A DNA stretch of 64,000 bases. Source: Ruegeria lacuscaerulensis (lineage in GTDB: Bacteria; Pseudomonadota; Alphaproteobacteria; Rhodobacterales; Rhodobacteraceae). Positions 20,201-29,101 of this stretch are shown piece by piece (positions within the stretch are counted from its first letter, which is position 1; each line of letters begins with the position of its first letter). The notes under the pieces are model-generated. The model made no database searches, was not told the origin of the DNA, and was given only the letters and a program-made list of their open reading frames with translations. Both the position numbers and the translations under genes were made by a program. The stretch spans positions 657,086 through 721,085 of the forward strand of contig NZ_WQGO01000002.1 of the NCBI RefSeq assembly GCF_013034685.1. The letters run 5' to 3'.

Positions 20201-21188
20201 CTGCAGAGGTATCTTCAACGTCCTCATCCGGAGCCATATCGGCGAGATCGCCGAGCAGGTCGTCGAGGCTGGTATCCTCCTCATCCTCGGGCGCCGCGTC
20301 GGCAAGCTCCGAAAGGATATCCGCGCTGTCATCTGTCGCGTCTTGTTCCTCAGTCTCGGGGATAGACGCCAACGCATCTTCGATTGCAGTGTCCTGCGGG
20401 ACCTCGTCGGGGGCGGCGTTGGCAAGGCCGGACAGCACTCCGGCGGTGACATCGGGTTCGGCATCGGCCTCAACCGCGTCTGGAACAGAGGCCAGCGCAT
20501 CCTGCACAGTTGTATCTTCCGGCGCGCTCTCGGGGGCTGCAGCGGACAACTCGGACAAGACATCCGAGGTCTCATCCCGGGGCGCTGTGTCCTCGGCTTC
20601 GGGCAATGAGGCCAGCGCATCAGCGACCGCAGTGTCCTGAGGCGCGTCTTCCGGGGCCATTTCGCGTAGGGCGTCCAGCGTCGATTGGCTGTCCTGCGCG
20701 TCAACCGGGCTGTTGGCCAATGTCGCCAGCAAAGCCGGGTCGGCCAGGATCTTTTCGATCAGCGCCTCGGCCCCGGCCTTGCCATCCATATAGGCCAACA
20801 ACGTGGCCAGTTGTGTCCGGGCCTCAAGCAGTTTCTGCAATGGCTCGATCTTCGAAGCGATCTGTGCAGGGCTGAAATCGCTCATCTTCTCGAAGGTCAG
20901 ATCGACAGACAGGTTGCCCTCGCCGGTCAGCGTGTTGGGCACGGCAAATTCGACACGCGGGGCCATCGCCTTCATGCGGTCGTCGAAATTGTCGACGTCG
21001 ATCTCAAGAAACTTGCGGTCGGATATCGAGGGTGTCTCGGCCTTGGATTTTCCGGAAAGATCGCTCATAACGCCCATCACGAAGGGCAGTTGCACCGTCT
21101 TTTCGGCGCCGTAAAGCTCGACATCATATTCGATCTGAACCCGCGGCGCCCTGTTGCGCGCGATGAATTTCTGGGAATTGTCAGCCAT
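17217..21188 (-). CDS. Giant TssB / acidic repeat / TssB-like / TssC fusion protein
   Basis: A 1323-residue protein with four parts. Residues 1-165 are a TssB domain sharing about 123 of the first 160 residues with the separate TssB at 32577 (hand alignment). Residues 166-755 are extremely Asp/Glu/Ala-rich, with 61-residue repeats. Residues about 765-870 look like a second, diverged TssB domain (FRIAIFGDFSGRAARG). Residues about 920-1240 are TssC-like (LHHPEFQSIEAQWRSLDLI, and RFLLRRPYGAKSEPIYEFEF), ending in a second acidic tail. The C-terminal half recalls ImpD/TssC40-type second sheath proteins of rhizobial systems. It may cap, nucleate or regulate the sheath. Its start overlaps the sodium channel gene by eight bases. 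Confidence 0.88.
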   Translation of the reverse strand: MADNSQKFIARNRAPRVQIEYDVELYGAEKTVQLPFVMGVMSDLSGKSKAETPSISDRKFLEIDVDNFDDRMKAMAPRVEFAVPNTLTGEGNLSVDLTFEKMSDFSPAQIASKIEPLQKLLEARTQLATLLAYMDGKAGAEALIEKILADPALLATLANSPVDAQDSQSTLDALREMAPEDAPQDTAVADALASLPEAEDTAPRDETSDVLSELSAAAPESAPEDTTVQDALASVPDAVEADAEPDVTAGVLSGLANAAPDEVPQDTAIEDALASIPETEEQDATDDSADILSELADAAPEDEEDTSLDDLLGDLADMAPDEDVEDTSAADALASLPDAVAEEDADDSEDILSDLADAAPEDEDEDTSLDDLLGDLADMAPDGDDEDISAADALASLPDVVAEEDADDSEDILSELADAAPEDEDEDTSLDDLLGDLADMAPDEDVEDTSAADALASLPDAVTEDDADDSEDILSGIAAAAPEEEDEDSSLDDLLGDLADLASDDEVGDESDDILSDLSDATPDEEDEDTSLDDLLGDLADMASDDDEAEDSSTDDALASLPDVTEDEDDDTDLDDLLTDLTDDSEEADEDETDDILSALPDIEEEADADDLDDILGDLADTAPEEDEADDLDALLSDLSDDSPEEDEDTSLDGLLDDLTAEDEDTPEDDLDALLADDTSDDDLDLDSLLADDADEADDGDEFDLESLLGDDDEPASDDTDDFDLDSLLAEDDDTDDAPTPDGAQPDGEPVLAFGRMSADRPEPEQLKRSRFRIAIFGDFSGRAARGQMETGDALAARAPILLDPDTVEDVISGFATTLVLPIGKDGAGIEVKLTELDDLHPDELYEKVELFEGLSGLKSQLGAGATAEHAAKQLTAWGEEFGRAVVPPRKTSGGNTVRADLKLSDFQKLIGDTDGELAQPSPVDDLLKRVVGPHIRKLPSPDVAAMKTAVDEALSAAMRMVLHHPEFQSIEAQWRSLDLIARSVEDDDTLDVILYDVSAEEIGADLASEEDLAQTGLVRLLTEEPLDEENGRGGYSALIGLYTFEETPPHAELLGRIGRVAAHVDAPFISAITPAYLDVKKEDRHPLVVKAWDTFRAMPEAGHVGLASPRFLLRRPYGAKSEPIYEFEFEEFTQTEGLRGMLWANPAVLVTILLARSFKQNGKAMNLGSVMSLSGVPYHFVNDRYGDQVALPCTERNLSLDKHEHSVQRGYMPVLSVKGRDEIRLGSFNSVAGQELLGPWSGVPAPAPSPDIPAEPESEDTPAEEDFNLDDLGLDDDTGSDDDASDDVDDLDDFLASFDNDTDEDEDDDEMDPELAALLADL
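19788..20333 (-). repeat. Tandem 61-residue acidic repeats inside the sheath-fusion gene
   Basis: Residues 286-467 of the fusion hold three successive units of 60-61 residues. Each has the order DDS-x-DILS-x-LADAAPEDE, DTSLDDLLGDLADMAPD and ADALASLPD. Degenerate units continue on both sides. The DNA repeats at about 180-183 bp and is nearly identical between units, which suggests recent duplication and a copy number that could vary between strains. Confidence 0.85.
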
Positions 21189-22035
21189 CCCCCTGTCCTT
21201 TCAATTCCGCCACTTCGCTGCGCAGGGCTCTGACCTCGACCAGCAGCTCTTTCACCCGGTCGTCCACGATATCTGTTTCACTGCGCACCAGATCCCGAAG
21301 GTGAGAGAACTCCTCGACCGCATCATCCTCCACCGCCGATTGCATCGTGTTGACCAGCAGACCGATGAACAGGTTCAGCACCGAAAACGCAGTGATGACG
21401 ATGAAGGGCACAAAGAATATCCATGCGGTGGGATGCACCTCCATCACAGGGCGCACGATGCCCATGGACCAGCTTTCCAGCGTCATGACCTGAAACAGCG
21501 TGTAAAGAGACCGACCAAGCGTGCCGAACCATTCCGGGAAATCGGGACCGTACATCAGCGTGGCCATGACGGCAAAGACATAGAACACGATCGAAATCAT
21601 GATGATCACCGCGCCCATCCCTGGCAGCGCGTCCAGCAATGCCTGCACCACGGATCGCATCTGCGGAATGACCGACAGCAAGCGCATCGCGCGGATGACT
21701 CGCAACCCCCGCAGGGCGGATAGGCCATCGCGGTTGGGCAACAGGCCCAGTGTCACCACCACAAGGTCAAAGATGTTCCAGGCATTGCTGAAAAAGCTCA
21801 TCCGATAGGCGTAGAATTTCAGCAGCAGCTCGGTGACGAAGATGCCCAGAACAATCTGGTCGAAAACGCTCAGGATATGACCGATATTGGCCTGAATCGA
21901 CGACGAGGTGGACAGGCCCAGCGTGATCGCGTTGAAGATGATCACACCCAAAATCGTGTTCGTGACCGTCCTGCGCTCGACAAATTCGCGCACAGCATCA
22001 CGGAGCGTTTCACCCTTTCCGATTCCGGTTTCCAA
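21181..22035 (-). CDS. NaChBac/NavAb-type voltage-gated sodium channel
   Basis: The 284-residue protein has the six-segment layout of bacterial voltage-gated sodium channels. S4 carries Arg109, 112, 115 and 118 at three-residue spacing (ALRGLRVIRAMRLL). The pore reads FPEWFGTL, then FQVMTLESWSMGIVRP, with the selectivity filter TLESWSM (185-191) identical to that of NavAb. S6 (FIVITAFSVLNLFIGLLVN) and a C-terminal coiled coil (VKELLVEVRALRSEVAEL) support a tetramer. The stop codon overlaps the ATG of the sheath fusion by eight bases, and the gene follows the unknown protein by 72 bases. The channel is thus co-transcribed with the T6SS. Its role there is unknown. Confidence 0.93.
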   Translation of the reverse strand: METGIGKGETLRDAVREFVERRTVTNTILGVIIFNAITLGLSTSSSIQANIGHILSVFDQIVLGIFVTELLLKFYAYRMSFFSNAWNIFDLVVVTLGLLPNRDGLSALRGLRVIRAMRLLSVIPQMRSVVQALLDALPGMGAVIIMISIVFYVFAVMATLMYGPDFPEWFGTLGRSLYTLFQVMTLESWSMGIVRPVMEVHPTAWIFFVPFIVITAFSVLNLFIGLLVNTMQSAVEDDAVEEFSHLRDLVRSETDIVDDRVKELLVEVRALRSEVAELKGQGDG

Positions 22036-22107
22036 CTTTGCCTCCTGTCGTCCGTTCGGGGCGCACGGTCCTACCCGCGCGCCCCGTATTCTTTACCCTG
22101 ACCTGCG

Positions 22108-23355
22108 TCAGGCGGCGTCAAACACCGTTCCGTCCAGCGCCTTGCTGGTGATCTTGTCATAAGCATACCCGCCAACCGCGCCGCCGACACCCAAAGCCAG
22201 ATCCTTGGTGGTGTTCGCAATCGCGTTTCCGTCGATCGGCGATGTGGCCAGCGCGGCAAATTTCAGTCCTTCGCGGAAGACCTTGAGGCCCTTGGGGTCC
22301 TTGATCTTCAACTGCGCGACGCGCTTCATCAGGTCCTTGATCTTCGGGGCCCATGTTCGCGTGTCCGCATACATTATCTGGACCTTGCTGATCGCTTCAT
22401 CGACCGCCTTGTAATTGGGTGCCAATGCAGTGTCCAAAGCCTTACTGATCATGGTCAACTGGGCCTTTTTGTCCTTCACCGGATGCTTCTTCAGCTTGCT
22501 GGCAACCTCTTTCAAGAACTCGGCCTTAAGCTTGTCTTGTTCCTTCAGGACCTTGTTCAGCTTTTTGGACAGATCATGCACCTTGACGACCATCTGGGCG
22601 TATTTCGCCTTGAGCGTATCCGCCGCATCTTCGACGGTCTTGATCGAAGGTTGTGCGACGCCCACGAATTCATTCAGCACGGCGGCGGAAATTTCGTTTG
22701 CGGCGTAAAGGCCTTTGTTCTGGGCGGCTTTCTCAACTACCTTCAACTCGACCAACAGGTGTTTCTTGGCAGTATCGATATCCGTTGCAAGCTTGCCGAT
22801 ATCCTTGGCCAGCGACACACCAGATTTGATCAGCCCAAGAATGCCGAACGCGGCCCCCGCGCCCCCCGAGAACGGAGAGGTCGCCATCGCCGCAATGGAC
22901 ACAGCCAGACCGGCCACGGTGCCTGCAATGGACACTGCAACCTTGATCTTGAACTTCTTCCATTCCTTTTTCTTGGCCTGAAGCTTGGTCCACGCCTTTT
23001 GCGCGGCCAGCTCAGCGCCTTTTTCAGCGATCTTCATGTCATTCTTGATCGCGTCGTTCAGACCCTTGAGCTGCTTTTGCATGTCCTTGTCGGATGCGCC
23101 CTTGTTAACCATCTGAACAAACGCTTTGTCGAACACCTTGCATTTCTGTTCGATCGTCTTCTTGGTCTGCTCCAAAACCTCGCTGGCCGAGGCCTGAAAT
23201 TCCTGCTGCAAAAGAGGGTCTTTCTCGACACCTTTTTCCATCTTCTTGTCCAGCTCGACAACCACTTTGAACGACAGTTCTGGTGGTTTCACCATCTCAA
23301 GGCCTGTTACCTTGATGGGGACCTTTTTCATGTCCATGACAACGTGTTTAACCAC
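22108..23355 (-). CDS. Unknown lysine-rich helical protein, candidate T6SS effector
   Basis: A 415-residue protein that I do not recognise. It is very Lys-rich and mostly helical, with a long hydrophobic stretch at about 137-176 (VAVSIAGTVAGLAVSIAAMA, then a Gly/Ala-rich turn) and a weaker Gly/Ala stretch near 385-397. There is no signal peptide. The layout of amphipathic helices flanking a hydrophobic hairpin recalls pore-forming toxins, and the position between clpV and the channel/sheath-fusion/vgrG genes is typical cargo territory. A structural role is also possible. It starts with GTG, supported by a GGAAAGGA-like site; the next in-frame ATG is at codon 7. Confidence 0.75.
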   Translation of the reverse strand: MVKHVVMDMKKVPIKVTGLEMVKPPELSFKVVVELDKKMEKGVEKDPLLQQEFQASASEVLEQTKKTIEQKCKVFDKAFVQMVNKGASDKDMQKQLKGLNDAIKNDMKIAEKGAELAAQKAWTKLQAKKKEWKKFKIKVAVSIAGTVAGLAVSIAAMATSPFSGGAGAAFGILGLIKSGVSLAKDIGKLATDIDTAKKHLLVELKVVEKAAQNKGLYAANEISAAVLNEFVGVAQPSIKTVEDAADTLKAKYAQMVVKVHDLSKKLNKVLKEQDKLKAEFLKEVASKLKKHPVKDKKAQLTMISKALDTALAPNYKAVDEAISKVQIMYADTRTWAPKIKDLMKRVAQLKIKDPKGLKVFREGLKFAALATSPIDGNAIANTTKDLALGVGGAVGGYAYDKITSKALDGTVFDAA

Positions 23356-23465
23356 TGGTTTTCCTTTCCCTTTTGCAGTGACGCCTCAAACAACCACAGT
23401 TCTTAAGGCGCCTTCTGTGAACTCAATTTCAGAACAGAGTTTTTTCTGCCCGGTGTGGCCGGGGA

Positions 23466-26183
23466 TCAGTCAAAACCATAGGTGAAATCATTGTCCTTGA
23501 CGTCGATCGTGACTTTCGACACCTCGTGCCCTTCCATCATACGACGCAAGAATTCGGCAGATATGTCGGGCAGCATCGTGTTGGTCACAATCGCGTCAAT
23601 CATGCGCCCACCGCTGTCCAACTCCTGACAGCGGTTGACGATCTCTTCGACCACCGCATCCGTGTACTCGAACGGCACGCCGTGGGCCTCTTGTACGCGT
23701 TTCTTGATGCGGCCCAGTTGCAGCTTGGTGATCTCGCCCAGCATATCGGGGCTAAGCGGGTAATAGGGGATCGTCACCAGACGTCCCAAAAGGGCGGGAG
23801 GGAACACTTTCAGCAGCGGATCGCGCAGCGCTTTGGCCATGCCTTCGGGTTCGGGCATCAGGTCGGGATCGGCGCACATATCCATGATCATTTCGGTGCC
23901 GACATTCGAGGTCAGCAGGATCAGCGTGTTCTTGAAGTCGATCACACGGCCTTCGCCATCCTCCATCACGCCCTTGTCGAAGACCTGAAAGAAAATCTCG
24001 TGTACGTCGGGGTGGGCTTTTTCGACCTCATCCAACAGCACCACGGAATACGGCTTGCGTCGCACCGCCTCGGTCAAAACACCACCCTCGCCATAGCCGA
24101 CATAACCCGGAGGCGCGCCTTTCAGGCTGCTGACCGTATGGGCCTCCTGATATTCGGACATGTTGATGGTGATGACGTTCTGTTCGCCCCCGTAAAGCAC
24201 CTCAGCCAGCGCCAGCGCGGTTTCGGTTTTACCGACACCCGAGGTACCTGCGAGCATAAAGACACCTATGGGCTTGTTGGGGTTGTCGAGCCCCGCGCGG
24301 CTGGTCTGCACCCGCTTGGCGATCATCTTCATCGCGTGATCCTGACCGATGACGCGCTGCGCCAGACGGTCTTCTAAGTTCAAGATCGTCTCGATCTCAT
24401 CCTTGACCATGCGACCCACGGGTATACCGGTCCAGTCGCCGACAACGCTGGCCACGGCCTGATGATCAACGATGGGCAGGATCAGGGGGCTGTCGCCCTG
24501 CACCTCTTCCAACTCGGCGTTCTTGGCCTTCAGTTCCGCAAGCAGCGCGTCGCGGTCGATGGGTTGTGCACCCGGTGCTTCTTCGGTCGCGGCTTCGCCT
24601 TCGGCGGTGCCGGTGCCTTCGACCTCCTGTCCGCCGGCGCGCAGTTTAGCCCGCAGATCGAGGATGTCTTCGACCACTTTCTTTTCGGCTTCCCAACGCC
24701 CGTTGAGTTCGGCCAACCGCGCCTCTTCCGCCTCTTTTGCGGCATTCACCGCCTCGCGCCGGTCGGCGACGTCATATCCAGCAGTTTCATCCCGTTCGAT
24801 TATCTCCAACTCGGTGGTCAGAGCCTCAATCCGGCGCTGGCTGTCATCGACCTCGGCCGGAACCGCGTGCTGAGACACCGCGACCCGCGCGCAGGCCGTG
24901 TCCAGCAAGCTGACTGATTTGTCCGGCAATTGCCGCGCGGGGATATAGCGGGCGGACAGAGTCACCGCCGCTTCGATCCCCTCATCCAATACCTGCACGC
25001 GGTGGTGTTTTTCCAACATTGAGGCAATGCCGCGCATCATCAGAACCGCCTTGGGGATATCGGGCTCTTCGACGTGCACAACTTGGAATCGCCGGGTCAG
25101 AGCCGGGTCTTTTTCGATGTATTTCTTGTACTCCGCCCATGTGGTCGCGCCGATGGTGCGCAACGTGCCCCGTGCAAGCGCCGGTTTCAGCAGGTTGGCC
25201 GCGTCGCCCGTGCCAGCGGCGCCACCCGCGCCCACCAGAGTATGCGTTTCATCGACAAACATCACAATCGGCGTTGGGCTGGCCTGCACCTCGTCAATCA
25301 CTTGACGCAGACGGTTTTCAAACTCTCCCTTCATGCTGGCACCAGCCTGCAACAGACCCACATCCAGCACCAGCAGGCGCACATCTTTCAGCGCAGGCGG
25401 CACATCGCCACGCGCAATCCGCAGAGCGAACCCTTCGACAACGGCGGTCTTACCCACCCCGGCCTCACCCGTGAGGATCGGGTTGTTCTGACGGCGGCGC
25501 ATCAACACATCGACGATCTGGCGAATTTCCTCATCCCGGCCCACAATCGGGTCAATCTCACCGTTGCGGGCCTGTTCGGTCAGGTCGGTGCAGAATTGCT
25601 CCAACGCCTCGCCCTTGCCCATGGCACCGGGGGCCATCGCGCCGCTGGCCTCGCCCGGCTCGGCCCCGCCACCAACATTCGAGCCATCCTGCGCACCCAG
25701 CGTGTCTTCGGGCGAGCCTTCGGTGGCCTCACCAAAGCTGTCCGCCAGATCATCAGCGCCGATTTTCGCCAGTTCCGGCGACATGCTGGCCAGAATGTTG
25801 CGCAACGCAGGCGTCTTGAGCATGCCGAGGATCAGATACCCAGTCCGCACTTTGCTGTCGGAATAAAGAAGCGAGCCCCAGACCCAGCCCCGCTCCATCG
25901 CGTCCATAAGATGATCCGACAGGTCCGAGATCGAAGACGCCCCGCGCGGCAGCATGTCCAGCGAACGGGTCAGTTCGGAAGCGATCTTGCCGGGGTCCAG
26001 ATCGTAATGCTGGATGATGCGGTGAATATCACTGTCCTGACCGTTGAGGATCTGGTGCAGCCAGTGCTGGATTTCGACATAAGGGTTGCCCCGCATCTTA
26101 CAGAATACGGTGGCCCCTTCGATCGCCTGATAGCCCAGCTTGTTCAGCTTGCCAAACAGCGACACGCGGCTGATTTCCGTCAT
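23466..26183 (-). CDS. clpV: T6SS sheath-recycling ATPase ClpV (TssH)
   Basis: A Clp/Hsp100 ATPase with two AAA modules: [13 protein letters not shown] and [20 protein letters not shown] in the first, [16 protein letters not shown] and [14 protein letters not shown] in the second. An N-terminal Clp_N region follows the start. ClpV unfolds contracted TssBC sheaths. The ATG at 26183 is preferred over the TTG at 26189 because GAGAGG is well spaced for it. That leaves two bases after the tssG stop. With this start it has 905 residues, normal for the family. Confidence 0.95.
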   Translation of the reverse strand: MTEISRVSLFGKLNKLGYQAIEGATVFCKMRGNPYVEIQHWLHQILNGQDSDIHRIIQHYDLDPGKIASELTRSLDMLPRGASSISDLSDHLMDAMERGWVWGSLLYSDSKVRTGYLILGMLKTPALRNILASMSPELAKIGADDLADSFGEATEGSPEDTLGAQDGSNVGGGAEPGEASGAMAPGAMGKGEALEQFCTDLTEQARNGEIDPIVGRDEEIRQIVDVLMRRRQNNPILTGEAGVGKTAVVEGFALRIARGDVPPALKDVRLLVLDVGLLQAGASMKGEFENRLRQVIDEVQASPTPIVMFVDETHTLVGAGGAAGTGDAANLLKPALARGTLRTIGATTWAEYKKYIEKDPALTRRFQVVHVEEPDIPKAVLMMRGIASMLEKHHRVQVLDEGIEAAVTLSARYIPARQLPDKSVSLLDTACARVAVSQHAVPAEVDDSQRRIEALTTELEIIERDETAGYDVADRREAVNAAKEAEEARLAELNGRWEAEKKVVEDILDLRAKLRAGGQEVEGTGTAEGEAATEEAPGAQPIDRDALLAELKAKNAELEEVQGDSPLILPIVDHQAVASVVGDWTGIPVGRMVKDEIETILNLEDRLAQRVIGQDHAMKMIAKRVQTSRAGLDNPNKPIGVFMLAGTSGVGKTETALALAEVLYGGEQNVITINMSEYQEAHTVSSLKGAPPGYVGYGEGGVLTEAVRRKPYSVVLLDEVEKAHPDVHEIFFQVFDKGVMEDGEGRVIDFKNTLILLTSNVGTEMIMDMCADPDLMPEPEGMAKALRDPLLKVFPPALLGRLVTIPYYPLSPDMLGEITKLQLGRIKKRVQEAHGVPFEYTDAVVEEIVNRCQELDSGGRMIDAIVTNTMLPDISAEFLRRMMEGHEVSKVTIDVKDNDFTYGFD

Positions 26184-26185
26184 CT

Positions 26186-27256
26186 TCAATACCTCTCGTT
26201 GGGGGCCGATTTGTCGGCCTCGAATTCTTGGTTCATGTATCCGGGGTATAGGATCAGATCCTCTGCATCCGGACGGGCCTCGTCCGGGTCATCGCGGGTT
26301 CTAATCCAGCTTGTGTGGCCCAATTGGGTTGTACCGCCCAGCGAGGCGCGCGGCACCTCGTCACCGGCCAGCACCAGATTGACCTCCCAATCCAGCGTGT
26401 CACCGACATAGGTGCGCAGGATCGCTTCAAGACGTTTTTGCGACACCCCGCCAGGCAGCAGGCGTTTGTAGTCCTCCAGCGAGACGGGCCCCAGACGGAT
26501 GCGAAACTTAGCAGACCGCGACCAGACCCGGTTGCCGATACTGGTGGATTGCCCCAGCCGCGCAGGTGCACCCAATTGCCATGTGTCGTCGGGCTCTAGC
26601 TCCAGCCAGGTGCCGACGAATTGCTGCACATGTGCCTCGACGCCGAAATAGTCGGACAGGATCGCGATCAGGCCTTCAGCCGTTTTGGTACCTGACCCCA
26701 AATGCCCCGCAAAGAAGCGCCGCAACATGTCCGACATCGCGTCTCGATTATCGAAGCCGGTGCCTTTGTACCCGGCCAGTGCGGCCACCCTCTGTTCAAA
26801 GGGATCATCGCCGCGATCAAAGCTGGGTGCGGGTTCAGCGGCAGACCAGGCGCGATACAGCAGGCTGAGCATCCGGTGCGTCAGCATGTCGGCAAAGGCC
26901 ACAAAGGTCGGGTCGCGGTGGTTGCGCAGCCGGTCGCGGGCAAATTCGGTCAGATGCAGTGGCAAGGGCCCCTGCGGGCCGAAATAGCCAAAGAACAAGT
27001 TGCTCAGCTTGCCCGGTGCATCATCCGAGGCAGGTTCAAACCGGGTCAGCGTGCTGGGCGGGAAGGCCAGCGAGACCTCTTGCCCCAGCCGCACTTTGTC
27101 CTCGCGCGGGCGGCGCGATTCCCCAAGACGGGGCGCGTCAGCATAATGCGCCTCGATCACGCGAAGCGCCTGAAAGACGTGATGCCTTTCAGGATGCGCC
27201 GCCAGAGCGGCAAGCAGGTTCAAATGACCCTGCCCAGACCCGCTGCCGGTCGCCAT
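26186..27256 (-). CDS. tssG: T6SS baseplate protein TssG (ImpH)
   Basis: A 356-residue TssG with the family opening (HVFQALRVIEAHYADAPRLGES), a central LSNLFFGYFGPQGPLPLHLTEF segment and a conserved RIRLGPVSLEDYKRLLPGG. It forms the baseplate wedge with TssE, TssF and TssK. The start lies 37 bases inside the end of tssF, indicating coupled translation. Confidence 0.95.
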   Translation of the reverse strand: MATGSGSGQGHLNLLAALAAHPERHHVFQALRVIEAHYADAPRLGESRRPREDKVRLGQEVSLAFPPSTLTRFEPASDDAPGKLSNLFFGYFGPQGPLPLHLTEFARDRLRNHRDPTFVAFADMLTHRMLSLLYRAWSAAEPAPSFDRGDDPFEQRVAALAGYKGTGFDNRDAMSDMLRRFFAGHLGSGTKTAEGLIAILSDYFGVEAHVQQFVGTWLELEPDDTWQLGAPARLGQSTSIGNRVWSRSAKFRIRLGPVSLEDYKRLLPGGVSQKRLEAILRTYVGDTLDWEVNLVLAGDEVPRASLGGTTQLGHTSWIRTRDDPDEARPDAEDLILYPGYMNQEFEADKSAPNERY

Positions 27257-29097
27257 CTGGCAATCTCTCCTCGTCTTTCGGTCTTCAGAACGGTTTCCGT
27301 GAAACTGTTGATCGTGGTGTATTTGCGGAAAAACCGTTCCAGCACTGCGCCCAGAACGTAGACGCTGGTGCCTTCGTAAAAGCTTTCGTCAAAGCCCAGC
27401 GTGATCTCGAGCCCGCGTACGGCGGTGCTTATTACCTCGTCGCTCATGCGGCGCACGATCGGGCGGCTGTTGACCGAGACGACGCCCTCAAGCTGTTTCT
27501 CGGTCACGCGGTTACCCAACGGCGCGTAAATGCCCAGCAATTCGCGCAGCGCCCCGGCTCCGCCCTCCTTGCCATCGCCCGAGATGGATAGGTAGTTCAG
27601 GCTGAGATGACTGATTAGTTTCCACGCCGCGTCGCCCTGCGCCAACGTGGCATGGGGCCGGGTCGGCGTTACCGGCGTGCGTACTGATTTGACCGGGCCA
27701 CCTTCGGGCAGATGAAACACATCCGCCCCACCGGCTGCCAGCAGCATCGGCAGGTCACGGTTCGAACACAGCGCCTCGACCGCAAGCTGATCCAGCGTGC
27801 CGGGATACGGCGCCTCGGCCCGGTCCACCAAAGATAGATAGACTTCGGACCCCAGATAGGACGTGCGTACCCCGCGCAGGCGTTCCTTTTCGTTGCGCTG
27901 TCGCATCCGCCGCTTGATCGTGTAATAGGCACTGTGGTTGTCGCCCGCTGCGGTCAGGTCTGTGTCGCTGTAGAAGGGGCGGAAGGGGATGTCGCCCTCA
28001 TCATCTGATTTGATGCCGATGACACGCTGGATCGAGAAAATCTCGTAGTCCAGACCGGCCGTCCTGTTCGGCACCACATGGTGCTGCGTGTCCATCTGCG
28101 TCAGATGCACCCGGTCGCAGCGGCGGTGGAACAGATTCACCGCCGGAACTGCGTTCAGCGCAAAAGCCGTAGGGGTGACCGCTGGGGCCACATCGCGCAT
28201 ACCGTCCTGCAAGAGAATATAGATATCGACATCCGTGCCTGCCGAATTCTGCAAAGCCGGCTGCAGACCTGTCAGTTCCACGAACAGGAACCGTTCGGGC
28301 ATGGCAAAATATTCCTGAAGCAGGCGGTAGCCGTCAAAGGACTGGCGTGGGGTCGGCAACAGGGCCTCGTCGCGTTCAAACCCTTTGGGGGTCACATCCG
28401 CCGCGGGCAAACGCACAGCCCAATCGGCGCGGCGATCGGTCGAACGCCCGGTCAGGCCCACGCATTGGGTCGCCAGCAATTCATGCAGTGACCAGGCCTT
28501 GCCGCCTTGCGTGTCCAGATGCAGCACTAGGTTGTCCAGCGCCAGCTCGGCCATCGGCGCGCCGTCAGTGCGGTTCAGCCGTAGGCGAATACCGGCCCGT
28601 GCCTCGGTATCCCTAGCCACTCCTGCCGCGACCAGCTCACCGCGACCGTCGATATATTCGGCCTCGGTAATCTCGATCGGCCACATGGTCATGTCCGCTG
28701 AGGTGCGGAACTCGCAGGCGGTCTGTTCGCCCTCGGCCAGATGCGAACGCAACGGTGTGCCGCGCGGAATGTCATAACCTTCCTTCAGCGCCGCATTGGC
28801 CACATCCGGTTCGAACTGCACCACCATCATGGACGGCGTTGGCGCGAGATAATGGGGATAGACAATTTCCAGCAGGTTCGACGTAAAGGCCGGGAACTGC
28901 ATCTCAAGCTCAAGCTGCACCCGCGCGGCCAGAAAAGCGCTGCCTTCCAGCAGACGTTCCACATAGGGGTCGACGACCTCGATTCCCTCCATGCCCAGAC
29001 GGGATGCGATCTTGGGATAGGCCGCCGCGAACTCGGCCCCCATTTCACGCAGAAAGGCCAATTCGGTTTCGTAGTGTTTCAGAAGCCGTGTGTCCAT
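27220..29097 (-). CDS. tssF: T6SS baseplate protein TssF (ImpG)
   Basis: A 625-residue protein with the TssF hallmark at the N-terminus, LLKHYETELAFLREMGAEFA, followed by RLGMEGIEVVDPYVERLLEG. Length and ending are normal. It is the largest wedge subunit of the baseplate. It starts four bases after tssE and overlaps tssG. Confidence 0.96.
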   Translation of the reverse strand: MDTRLLKHYETELAFLREMGAEFAAAYPKIASRLGMEGIEVVDPYVERLLEGSAFLAARVQLELEMQFPAFTSNLLEIVYPHYLAPTPSMMVVQFEPDVANAALKEGYDIPRGTPLRSHLAEGEQTACEFRTSADMTMWPIEITEAEYIDGRGELVAAGVARDTEARAGIRLRLNRTDGAPMAELALDNLVLHLDTQGGKAWSLHELLATQCVGLTGRSTDRRADWAVRLPAADVTPKGFERDEALLPTPRQSFDGYRLLQEYFAMPERFLFVELTGLQPALQNSAGTDVDIYILLQDGMRDVAPAVTPTAFALNAVPAVNLFHRRCDRVHLTQMDTQHHVVPNRTAGLDYEIFSIQRVIGIKSDDEGDIPFRPFYSDTDLTAAGDNHSAYYTIKRRMRQRNEKERLRGVRTSYLGSEVYLSLVDRAEAPYPGTLDQLAVEALCSNRDLPMLLAAGGADVFHLPEGGPVKSVRTPVTPTRPHATLAQGDAAWKLISHLSLNYLSISGDGKEGGAGALRELLGIYAPLGNRVTEKQLEGVVSVNSRPIVRRMSDEVISTAVRGLEITLGFDESFYEGTSVYVLGAVLERFFRKYTTINSFTETVLKTERRGEIARWRPAAGLGRVI

Positions 29098-29101
29098 CTC
29101 G

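Noticed and set aside
19788..20333. Repeated units that might be mistaken for a CRISPR or satellite array
   Set aside because: The units stay in frame, are 180-183 bp long without spacers and encode a protein repeat.
18691..20640. Long serine-rich open frame of 649 codons on the + strand
   Set aside because: It is the antisense shadow of the Asp/Glu-rich repeats of the sheath fusion; GAC/GAG/GAT codons read as TCC/TCG/TC-rich serine codons on the other strand.
25074..26411. 445-codon open frame on the + strand
   Set aside because: It is antisense to clpV, which has intact Walker motifs; it crosses a gene boundary and has no domain.
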